This document shows, in pieces, positions 34,241 to 42,014 of a stretch of DNA of 64,000 nt (positions are counted from its first letter, which is position 1; every line of letters starts with the position of its first letter). The notes under the pieces are model-generated. The model was not told the DNA's origin. It did no database searches and saw nothing but the letters and a program-made list of their open reading frames with translations. The DNA is from Rheinheimera sp. (GTDB lineage: Bacteria; Pseudomonadota; Gammaproteobacteria; Enterobacterales; Alteromonadaceae): positions 62,001-126,000 of the forward strand of contig NZ_JAUYGV010000001.1 of NCBI RefSeq assembly GCF_030690345.1. The letters run 5' to 3'. The position numbers and the translations under genes are program-made.

Positions 34241-36829
34241 ATGACCGAGAATACCAACACCCGTACTGTCAAATCCCGCCACGAATACCGGCCGCCGGCT
34301 TTCAGTATCAGCACAGTAAAGTTGTGTTTTGAGCTGGACAATACCGCGACAAAGGTGACATCGGTGATGCAATTACAGCGGCAGCAAAAAGATGCTACGC
34401 TGGTGCTGGATGGCCGGCATTTACAGCTGTTAAGCGTGGCAGTAAACGGTAAGGCGTTGTCAGATAACGATTACCAATTGGATGACAACAGCCTTACGCT
34501 GCCATCCGTGCCTGATCAGTTTGAATTAACCATAGTTACTCAGTTATCTCCGCAAACCAATACCGCCTTAGAAGGGCTTTATCTGGCCGGCGAGACTTTT
34601 TGCACTCAGTGTGAAGCTGAAGGCTTTCGCCGGATCAGTTACTTCTTAGATCGGCCTGATGTGCTGGCCGAGTATTTTGTCACGATTATTGCGCCGGCAG
34701 AGCGTTATCCGTTTTTACTGTCGAACGGCAATAAGCTTGCCGAATATATTGATAGCGCCGGTAACCGTGTAGTGCAATGGCACGATCCCTTTGCTAAACC
34801 CTGTTATTTATTTGCCCTGGTCGCCGGTGATTTCGATCGTTTAACCGATAGTTTTGTCACACAAGGGGGCCGTGACGTCAGTTTAGAGTTATATGTCGAT
34901 AAAGGCGCGGCGAGCAAAGGTGATTTTGCCCTGCAGGCACTAAAACGTGCTATGCGCTGGGATGAACAGCGCTTTAATTTGCAATATGACCTCGATATTT
35001 ACATGGTGGTGGCGGTCGACTTTTTTAATATGGGCGCCATGGAAAACAAAGGTTTGAACATATTTAACAGTAAATATGTGTTAGCCGACGCCGCCACAGC
35101 GACAGATAAAGATTACTTTAATATTGAATCGATTATTGGCCATGAGTATTTCCACAACTGGACCGGTAACCGCGTTACCTGCCGTGATTGGTTCCAGCTC
35201 AGTTTAAAAGAGGGCTTAACGGTATTTCGCGATCAAGAATTCAGTGCCGATATGGGCTCGCCGACGTTGTGCCGTATAGATGCGGTAAAGCTGATCCGCA
35301 CCGCCCAGTTTGCTGAAGATGCCGGGCCAATGGCGCATCCAATCCGGCCGGAGCAAGTGCTGGAGATGAACAACTTTTATACTGTGACGGTATATGACAA
35401 AGGCGCGGAAGTGATCCGCATGCTGCAAACCCTGCTCGGCCGCAATGGCTTTGCCAAAGGTCTGGCGTTGTATCTGCAACGTCACGACGGCCAGGCAGTC
35501 ACCTGCGATGATTTCGTTCAATCTATGCAAGATGCCAGCGGCACAGATTTAAGCCGTTTTGCGCAGTGGTACAGCCAGTCCGGTACACCGGAGCTTTCGG
35601 TAAGCCAGCACTATAGTGCCGCATCTGCTGAGCTAACATTGAGCCTGAGCCAGCAGACGCCGGCAACTGCCGACCAGGCGCAGAAGCAGCCGTTAATGCT
35701 GCCGGTGCAGGTAGAGCTGTTATTTAAGGACGGTAGCAAACAGCGACAGCTGTTGGTGCTGAATGATGCAGCGCAGCAGTTTGTATTTAAATCGTTGCCC
35801 TCCGAGCCTGTAGTGGTGTGGTTGGAACATTTCTCAGCACCGGTTAAGCTGATTGCCGATATCGACGACAGCAGTTTGCTGTTTATCGCTGGCAATGCGT
35901 CAGACGGTGTGGCGCGCTGGGACGCCATGCAGCAGTTCTGGGGCCGGAAAATAGCGCAGGTCATAGCCGGTAAATCGCCGGATCAGCTGCTGCCAGACGC
36001 ACTGTTTGATATGATGATATCCTGGTTGCAACAGCCGCAAGCGGACCTGGCATTAACCGCTGAACTGCTGTCACTGCCGGACTTTGACACCCTGGCTGAG
36101 CAATACACGCAAATTCCGGTCGATACTATTCTTACCGCATTGGCCGGCTTTAAGCAATTGTTGGCTGAGCGCTTGCACGCCGCTTTATTGCAATGTTACC
36201 GGTGTTTGCCGGTGTCAGCGTATAGTTATGATGAAGCTGCTGCAGCACAGCGCAGACTGCGTGGCTTGTGTTTACAGTATTTGGCACTGTCTGCGACAGA
36301 GGCGGCAGATTTACTGCAGCAACATTACCACGATGCCGACAATATGACTGATACAATGGCGGCGTTAGCGGCCAGCCAACAGGCACAGCCAGCAGTATTT
36401 AGCGCCTTAATCGACGATTTTGCCCGACGTTGGCAGCATGATGCTCTGGTGATGGATAAATGTTTTTCTTTGGTTGCGTCAGATCCGGCAGAGCAGGTAT
36501 TTGACGGTATCGAAGCCATGCTACGCCATCCGCTGTTCAGCTGGCAAAATCCGAACAGGGTAAGAGCACTGTATCTGGCATTCAGCATGCGTAATCCGCA
36601 GCAGTTTCACCGGCTTGATGGCCGCGGCTACAGCCTGTTAGAGCAGGTAGTTACCCGTATGGACAGTGTGAACGCCCAAGTGGCAGCCCGGCTGGTTACA
36701 CCTTTATTAAGTTGGCGTCGCTTTGATCCGGTGCGGCAGGACTTAATCCGGGCTGCGTTAAAGCGCCTGGCAGCTTTGCCCGGCCTGAGCAATGATGTGT
36801 ATGAAAAGGTAAACAGAAGCCTGAAATGA
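34241..36829 (+). CDS. pepN: Aminopeptidase N
   Basis: An 862-residue M1 zinc metallopeptidase that removes N-terminal residues from peptides in the cytoplasm. Zinc ligands are H301, H305 and E324 in HEYFHNW and SLKEGLTVF, offset by four from the E. coli enzyme. The substrate-binding GAMEN motif is in NMGAMENKGLN just upstream. A DUF3458-type and a C-terminal helical ARM-like domain follow. The stop overlaps the start of the DUF2835 gene (ATGA). Confidence 0.96.
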   Translation: MTENTNTRTVKSRHEYRPPAFSISTVKLCFELDNTATKVTSVMQLQRQQKDATLVLDGRHLQLLSVAVNGKALSDNDYQLDDNSLTLPSVPDQFELTIVTQLSPQTNTALEGLYLAGETFCTQCEAEGFRRISYFLDRPDVLAEYFVTIIAPAERYPFLLSNGNKLAEYIDSAGNRVVQWHDPFAKPCYLFALVAGDFDRLTDSFVTQGGRDVSLELYVDKGAASKGDFALQALKRAMRWDEQRFNLQYDLDIYMVVAVDFFNMGAMENKGLNIFNSKYVLADAATATDKDYFNIESIIGHEYFHNWTGNRVTCRDWFQLSLKEGLTVFRDQEFSADMGSPTLCRIDAVKLIRTAQFAEDAGPMAHPIRPEQVLEMNNFYTVTVYDKGAEVIRMLQTLLGRNGFAKGLALYLQRHDGQAVTCDDFVQSMQDASGTDLSRFAQWYSQSGTPELSVSQHYSAASAELTLSLSQQTPATADQAQKQPLMLPVQVELLFKDGSKQRQLLVLNDAAQQFVFKSLPSEPVVVWLEHFSAPVKLIADIDDSSLLFIAGNASDGVARWDAMQQFWGRKIAQVIAGKSPDQLLPDALFDMMISWLQQPQADLALTAELLSLPDFDTLAEQYTQIPVDTILTALAGFKQLLAERLHAALLQCYRCLPVSAYSYDEAAAAQRRLRGLCLQYLALSATEAADLLQQHYHDADNMTDTMAALAASQQAQPAVFSALIDDFARRWQHDALVMDKCFSLVASDPAEQVFDGIEAMLRHPLFSWQNPNRVRALYLAFSMRNPQQFHRLDGRGYSLLEQVVTRMDSVNAQVAARLVTPLLSWRRFDPVRQDLIRAALKRLAALPGLSNDVYEKVNRSLK

Positions 36830-37050
36830 TGCGGCGCTATTTTTTTAACGCTATGCTCACAGCTGAGCAGTGTTATAGCTACTATCGTGGCGATGTAAAA
36901 TATGTTGTGGTAACAGCTGATAATGGTGAGCGGATACAACTGCAATTTCGTCATTTTCAACCCTTTGTTGCTGCCAGCGGCATACGGGGCAGATTCAGGC
37001 TGACATTGGACAATAATGCCGCTTTTATCAGCCTGGAAAAAATTAATTAG
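36826..37050 (+). CDS. DUF2835 small protein
   Basis: A 74-residue protein matching DUF2835, a short family of unknown function common in marine gammaproteobacteria. FFNAMLTAEQCYSYYRG and GIRGRFRLTLDNNAAFISLEKI are its main features. A beta-rich fold is likely. The start overlaps the pepN stop by four bases, so it is co-translated; an ATG three bases later is the alternative. Confidence 0.85.
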   Translation: MMRRYFFNAMLTAEQCYSYYRGDVKYVVVTADNGERIQLQFRHFQPFVAASGIRGRFRLTLDNNAAFISLEKIN

Positions 37051-37370
37051 AGCATATACTTTAAACGGTGAATTAAAACAATGGCTTGCAGTTACAGCTG
37101 GTTTGACCTTTAATTTCATTAGCTTATAGCAACTTATTTGGCGCCGGCTTAAATTGATTAAACTGGTGCAGGGTAAAAAAGCCTGAAACTTAGGCGTTTT
37201 TAGAAAAAACTGAAGAAAAATCAACAGATTTACGTGACAGCAAGCCTTGCTTGCAGCTTGAAATGATGTAATTATTTTAATGAAGTAAGCTGAGCTCGGA
37301 TCAGTCAGTCTGGTCATATAATTAAAAAGACACTTATAAAAACCTGCGGGACAGGGGGGGAGATAACAAG
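37051..37370. other. 320-base intergenic region with terminator and DUF1302 leader
   Basis: The first half is AT-rich and ends in a terminator-like stem at 37175-37201. A 13-base palindrome AGCAAGCCTTGCT lies at 37239-37251. A strong Shine-Dalgarno GGGGGGAG lies about ten bases before the DUF1302 start. A 252-codon minus-strand ORF crosses this gap but looks like chance. I see no RNA gene. Confidence 0.6.
37175..37201 (+). terminator. Terminator of pepN-DUF2835
   Basis: AAAAAAGCCT, a seven-base loop, and AGGCGTTTTT form a short stem followed by a T run, 125 bases after the DUF2835 stop. Confidence 0.6.
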
Positions 37371-39521
37371 ATGAATAAAAGGTCAATAACCTTTGCTAAG
37401 AAGCCCTTAGCTATAGGTGTTGCTTCAGCGCTGTTTGCCTTGTCAATGGCACCGGCGCAAGCAGCATCCTGGAACTTCGGTGATGTTGATATCACTTTTG
37501 ATTCTACATTTTCATACGGCGGCAGCTGGCGGACAGAAGATCGTGACTTCAACACAATCAGTAAAGTTAATCATCCACGGTTTAATTGGGAAGGCTACGG
37601 CTACGATTTAACCAATGCAGCTATGCCGTTTAATTCTGTTTATACCAGCTCACAAATTTGGGCTGAGCCCGGTGCCTATTCCAGCAACGGTGATGCCGGC
37701 AACTTGAACTATGATAACGGCGATATGTTCAGCAGCCTGTTTAAAGGTTTGCATGAGTTGTCGATCAAAAAAGACAATATCGGCTTGTTTACCCGTTTTA
37801 TGTATTTCTATGATTTTGCTTTGATGGACAAGGACGGTGCTTATACCAATCCTCTGTCCGGCAATCGCGTTGATCCTTGCGGTGATAGTGAAGCGCGGGA
37901 TTTAGCTTGTCGTGATATCCGTCTGCTGGATGCATATGTATACGGCAATTTCAGCTTTAACGATGGCATGAACCCGGTTACGGTAAAAATTGGCCAGCAA
38001 GTACTGAGCTGGGGTGAAAGTACATTAATTCAGCACGGTATTAATATTACACCTATCGATGTAGGTGTCGCCCGTGCGCCAGGCGCAGAGTTGAAAGAAG
38101 CCTACATTCCGGTAGGGATGGTAACGCTGAATATTGGTTTAACAGACAATTTATCAACTGAACTGTTCTATCAGTATCAATGGGAAAACAGTTACCTGCC
38201 GGTGCCGGGTTCGTATTTTTCTACCAATGATTTTGCCGGTAAAGGTGGCTACAACCAAAACGTACAGTTAGGTTTTGCCGGTAACCCGGATATTGATCTG
38301 CCATTTTTGGTAAGTGAAATGAATACCTTATCGATGATCGCGCCGGATTTACTGGCGGTTATCAGCGATCCGGACAGCACTGCGGCACAAAGAGCAAATG
38401 CTATAAGTTTGGCTATTGCTTATCCAACCAAAGTAACCCTACGCCCTGATGGCGCGGACGGTGAAATTAAGCCAAAAGATGGTGGTGAGTACGGTATTAA
38501 ATTTGAGTACTTTTCGCCGGAGCTTAATGACACTGAGTTTGCTATCTACTACATGAACTATCATAGCCGTGTGCCGGTAATTTCAGGTATCGCGTCAGAC
38601 TTCCGTGTTGTTGATGGTGAGGGTAATCCTGCCGGTTTGCTGCAGTCATTAGGCTACTTAGCAGCTAACCAGGGCCAGATCACCGCTGATAATATCTCGA
38701 ACTTAGCCATGTTCTCCAAAGCATTGGTTGAATACCCGGAAGACATAAAACTTTATGGTTTTAGTTTTAACACTACACTGGGTGAAACCTCTGTTGCCGG
38801 TGAAATTGCTTATCGCCAGGATGAGCCGCTGCAAATCGACGACGTGGAAATTTTGTATGCCGGTATGCCTGAGCAGTTAGCCAATGCCGGGATACGGCCT
38901 GATTTAAACGGAATCTCACAAATTGGCCGTGATATCGGTACTAAAGTGGGGCCTGGTCAATCAGCTCAGGGCTTTATTCTGTCTGATACCCTTCAGGCGC
39001 AAATGACCTTTACGCATTTAGTCGGCCCGGCATGGGGATCTGATAATGTCAGCTTGTTAGCTGAGGTTGGCGGTATCCGTATTCAGGATATGCCTGATCA
39101 AAATGTGCTGCGCTTAAACGGCCCGAACACAGACCGTAGTGGTGCTCCGCTGCTAAATGCTGATGGCGTTGAAATTCAAGGCTTGCATACAGGTTTATCA
39201 GACGGCGCGGAAACTAACCCGTTTCCGACAGCATCTGCCTGGGGTTATCGTTTACTGGCCAAAGCGGATTACAATAACGTCTTTGCCGGTGTTAACCTGT
39301 CACAACGCGTGGTATTTTCGCATGACGTAAATGGTATTACGCCGGATCCGTTGTTTATGTTTGTTGAGGATCGCAAGTCTCTTGCCTATGCCGTTAGCTT
39401 TGATTATCTGAGCAAATGGTCAGGCGAGTTGTCATACAACGTATTCTGGGGCGGTCAGGGCACAACAAACAACGTAGAAGACCGTGACTTTATCTCTTTT
39501 AACATCAAGTACTCTATTTAA
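37371..39521 (+). CDS. DUF1302 outer-membrane protein
   Basis: A 716-residue exported protein. The signal peptide covers about 1-32 (cleavage after APAQAA). The body is rich in aromatic and alternating hydrophobic residues, ends in Ile after an amphipathic strand (ISFNIKYSI), and shows no helical membrane segments, which suits an outer-membrane beta-barrel. It matches DUF1302. A Shine-Dalgarno GGGGGAG fixes the start. A DUF1329 gene follows after 16 bases; these two families are regularly adjacent, with YCF48-like and RND genes. Role is unknown, perhaps passage of hydrophobic compounds. Confidence 0.88.
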   Translation: MNKRSITFAKKPLAIGVASALFALSMAPAQAASWNFGDVDITFDSTFSYGGSWRTEDRDFNTISKVNHPRFNWEGYGYDLTNAAMPFNSVYTSSQIWAEPGAYSSNGDAGNLNYDNGDMFSSLFKGLHELSIKKDNIGLFTRFMYFYDFALMDKDGAYTNPLSGNRVDPCGDSEARDLACRDIRLLDAYVYGNFSFNDGMNPVTVKIGQQVLSWGESTLIQHGINITPIDVGVARAPGAELKEAYIPVGMVTLNIGLTDNLSTELFYQYQWENSYLPVPGSYFSTNDFAGKGGYNQNVQLGFAGNPDIDLPFLVSEMNTLSMIAPDLLAVISDPDSTAAQRANAISLAIAYPTKVTLRPDGADGEIKPKDGGEYGIKFEYFSPELNDTEFAIYYMNYHSRVPVISGIASDFRVVDGEGNPAGLLQSLGYLAANQGQITADNISNLAMFSKALVEYPEDIKLYGFSFNTTLGETSVAGEIAYRQDEPLQIDDVEILYAGMPEQLANAGIRPDLNGISQIGRDIGTKVGPGQSAQGFILSDTLQAQMTFTHLVGPAWGSDNVSLLAEVGGIRIQDMPDQNVLRLNGPNTDRSGAPLLNADGVEIQGLHTGLSDGAETNPFPTASAWGYRLLAKADYNNVFAGVNLSQRVVFSHDVNGITPDPLFMFVEDRKSLAYAVSFDYLSKWSGELSYNVFWGGQGTTNNVEDRDFISFNIKYSI

Positions 39522-39537
39522 GGGACGAGAACTTATT

Positions 39538-40899
39538 ATGAAAAAACTCACCCTAATTTCATCGGCTATTGCCCTGGTATTAAGCTGCTCTGTAGCCGCA
39601 AAAATAACCCCGGAGCAAGCAGCGAGACTGGGCAACGATTTAACTCCGCTGGGTGCGGAAAAAGCCGGCAATGCTGACGGCTCTATTCCGGCCTGGACCG
39701 GTGGTATTACTACAGCACCAGCGGGTTATACCGCCGGTATGCACCACCCTGATCCGTTTGCTGCGGATAAAGTGTTAATGACCATCGATAGCAGCAATGT
39801 GAATGAATACAAAAGCCTGTTAAGCCCGGGACAAATTAAGCTGTTTGAGATTTATCCTGACACTTACAAGATGAATATTTATCAATCGCGCCGTACTGCG
39901 TCTTACCCACAGTATGTCTATGATGCAACAAAAAACATTGCAACCAAAGCTGAGCTGATTGAAGGCGGCAACGGTATCATTAATGCTGCTATTGGTATTC
40001 CGTTTCCTGTGCCGCAAAACGGTCTGGAAGCAGTATGGAACCATTTGCTGCGTTTTCGTGGTGTAGCTGCCAGCCGTAATGGTGGCCAGGCTGCACCTAC
40101 TGCTGCCGGTGCTTATACTATCATTGGTTTTGATGAACAGATTATGTTCAAGTACTCAGAGCCCAATGCTACGGCTGAAGCGCTGACCGCTGAAAACATT
40201 TTGTTCCGCTTTAAGCAGGGCGTAACCTCGCCGGCGCGCTTAGCCGGTACCGCCTTGCTGGTGCATGAAACGATGGATCAGGTAAAAACACCTCGCCAGG
40301 CATGGACTTACAACACCGGTCAGCGCCGTGTACGTCGTGCACCTAACGTAGCGTACGATGCGCCGGGTACAGCATCAGATGGTCTGCGTACCACAGACGA
40401 TTTTGATATGTTTAACGGCTCACCGGATCGCTATAACTGGAATCTGGTAGGTAAACAGGAACTCTATATTCCTTATAACAGCTATAAACTGCACGGCAAT
40501 GACGTGAAGTATGCTGACTTATTGATGGCCGGTCATATTAACCCTGAACATGTACGCTGGGAAAAACACCGCGTTTGGGTGGTTGAAGCCACATTGAAAG
40601 ATGGCACCCGCCATGTATACGGTAAACGCGTGTTCTATATTGACGAAGATAGCTGGCAAATCCATGTTGCAGATTTATATGACAACAGAAATGAGCTGTA
40701 TCGGGTCGCTGTAGCGCATGGCTTGAACTATTATGAAGTGCCAACGCACTGGAGTACGCTTGAGGTATATCATGATCTTAATTCGCGCCGTTACATTGCT
40801 ATCGGCCTGGACAACGAAGATAAGATGTATGATTTCGGTGTTAGCCTGAGTGATGCTGATTTCACGCCGGCTGCACTGCGTCGTGAAGGAACGCGGTAA
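39538..40899 (+). CDS. DUF1329 periplasmic protein (LolA/LolB-like family)
   Basis: A 453-residue protein with a signal peptide (about 1-20, ISSAIALVLSCSVAA). It matches DUF1329, a family with distant likeness to the LolA/LolB lipid-binding fold. Features include GNDLTPLGAEKAGN near the N-terminus, IPAWTGGI, and a C-terminal YGKRVFYIDEDSWQI. A cysteine in the signal region (SCSVAA) may or may not be a lipobox. The start is the ATG at 39538 after AGGGACGAG, not the upstream ORF start. It follows the DUF1302 gene by 16 bases. A lipid or hydrophobic-ligand shuttle is a reasonable guess. Confidence 0.88.
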   Translation: MKKLTLISSAIALVLSCSVAAKITPEQAARLGNDLTPLGAEKAGNADGSIPAWTGGITTAPAGYTAGMHHPDPFAADKVLMTIDSSNVNEYKSLLSPGQIKLFEIYPDTYKMNIYQSRRTASYPQYVYDATKNIATKAELIEGGNGIINAAIGIPFPVPQNGLEAVWNHLLRFRGVAASRNGGQAAPTAAGAYTIIGFDEQIMFKYSEPNATAEALTAENILFRFKQGVTSPARLAGTALLVHETMDQVKTPRQAWTYNTGQRRVRRAPNVAYDAPGTASDGLRTTDDFDMFNGSPDRYNWNLVGKQELYIPYNSYKLHGNDVKYADLLMAGHINPEHVRWEKHRVWVVEATLKDGTRHVYGKRVFYIDEDSWQIHVADLYDNRNELYRVAVAHGLNYYEVPTHWSTLEVYHDLNSRRYIAIGLDNEDKMYDFGVSLSDADFTPAALRREGTR

Positions 40900-40915
40900 C
40901 TTCATCGTGATGTAA

Positions 40916-40951
40916 CGACGGTTGGCCTGGTGCCAACCGTTTTTATTTTTA
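40916..40951 (+). terminator. Hairpin with T run between DUF1329 and YCF48-like genes
   Basis: The stem ACGGTTGG/CCAACCGT encloses CCTGGTG and is followed by TTTTATTTTT. In a four-gene cluster this may set a step-down in expression, leaving the outer-membrane and periplasmic parts in excess over the inner-membrane pump. Confidence 0.8.
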
Positions 40952-40978
40952 ACTTTTTATAGAGTAAAAACTCAGCAT

Positions 40979-42013
40979 ATGTGTAGAAAAATCATTTGGT
41001 TAGCGGCGCTGTGCACAGCTGTATCCGCAGCCTCATTTTTAGCCAGGGCAGCCGATAGTGTACAACCGGACGCCGCTTATCAAATGCCGTTGGCCGGTGC
41101 TGCGTTGCTGACCGATATTGTTAGTGTGCAGGAACGACTGGTTGTGGTCGGTGAGCGTGGTCATATTCTGTTTAGCGATGACGCGCTAAACTGGACGCAA
41201 GCGCAGGTGCCGGTGCAGTCTAATTTAACCAGCGTATTTTTTATTAATAAACAACGCGGTTGGGCGGTTGGCCATGATGCCACGATTTTGCTGACAGAAG
41301 ACGGCGGTGCCAGTTGGCAGATACAACATTTTGCGCCAGAAACCGATAAACCTTTATTTGATATTTATTTTGCTAATGCGCAGCAGGGTATTGCCGTTGG
41401 CGCCTACGGCATGTTTTTACGCACCGAAGATGGCGGTAACAGCTGGCAGCCACATTTTCACGCAGAGTTGTTGTTGGACGAGGACCGTGAATATCTGGAC
41501 GAGTTGAAAGAAACCGATCCGGACAGTTATCAGTCAGAATCTGAAGCATTATTACCACATTTCAACCGTTTATTTGCCGATGGTAATGTGTTGTACATGG
41601 TAGGCGAAGCCGGTTTTGTCGCTAAAAGCACCGACATGGGTGCCAACTGGCAGCGCTTGGAGGAGTTTTATAACGGCTCGTTGTTTGATCTGATCCGTAC
41701 ACCGCAAATGTCTCTGCTGGCCGCAGGGTTACGCGGCCATGCTTTTCTCAGTAACGATCAAGGCAGTAGTTGGCAGCAAATTATGCTGACGGAAACGGCA
41801 ACATTAAACAGTGCCTTTACCGGCCCGCGCGGTGCGATTTATCTGGTTGGTAATGCCGGCAGTTTACTTGTCAGCCGGGATGACGGTGCTACTTTCACTG
41901 ACTATTCACGGGCAGATGGGAAGGCGATAGTCAATGGCCTGGTGTGGCGTGAGCAGTTACTGCTGGTGACTGAGGCCGGCATTAAAACGATCAACCTGAG
42001 TGAATTAGAATAA
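40979..42013 (+). CDS. YCF48-like beta-propeller exported protein
   Basis: A 344-residue protein with a signal peptide (about 1-25) and repeated blades with Asp-box/BNR-like motifs such as TEDGGASWQ, TEDGGNSWQ, STDMGANWQ, SNDQGSSWQ and SRDDGATF. This is the YCF48/PSII stability factor-like (sialidase-type) propeller, without catalytic residues of sialidases. It probably acts in the periplasm as a scaffold. The RND gene begins one base after its stop region (40979-42013, then 42015), so the two are coupled. Confidence 0.86.
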   Translation: MCRKIIWLAALCTAVSAASFLARAADSVQPDAAYQMPLAGAALLTDIVSVQERLVVVGERGHILFSDDALNWTQAQVPVQSNLTSVFFINKQRGWAVGHDATILLTEDGGASWQIQHFAPETDKPLFDIYFANAQQGIAVGAYGMFLRTEDGGNSWQPHFHAELLLDEDREYLDELKETDPDSYQSESEALLPHFNRLFADGNVLYMVGEAGFVAKSTDMGANWQRLEEFYNGSLFDLIRTPQMSLLAAGLRGHAFLSNDQGSSWQQIMLTETATLNSAFTGPRGAIYLVGNAGSLLVSRDDGATFTDYSRADGKAIVNGLVWREQLLLVTEAGIKTINLSELE

Positions 42014-42014
42014 T

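Noticed and set aside
36628-37386. A 252-codon minus-strand open frame across the end of pepN, the DUF2835 gene and the intergenic gap.
   Set aside because: It covers two well-supported genes and the start of a third; the translation is Cys- and Ser-rich without any motif or plausible start signal.
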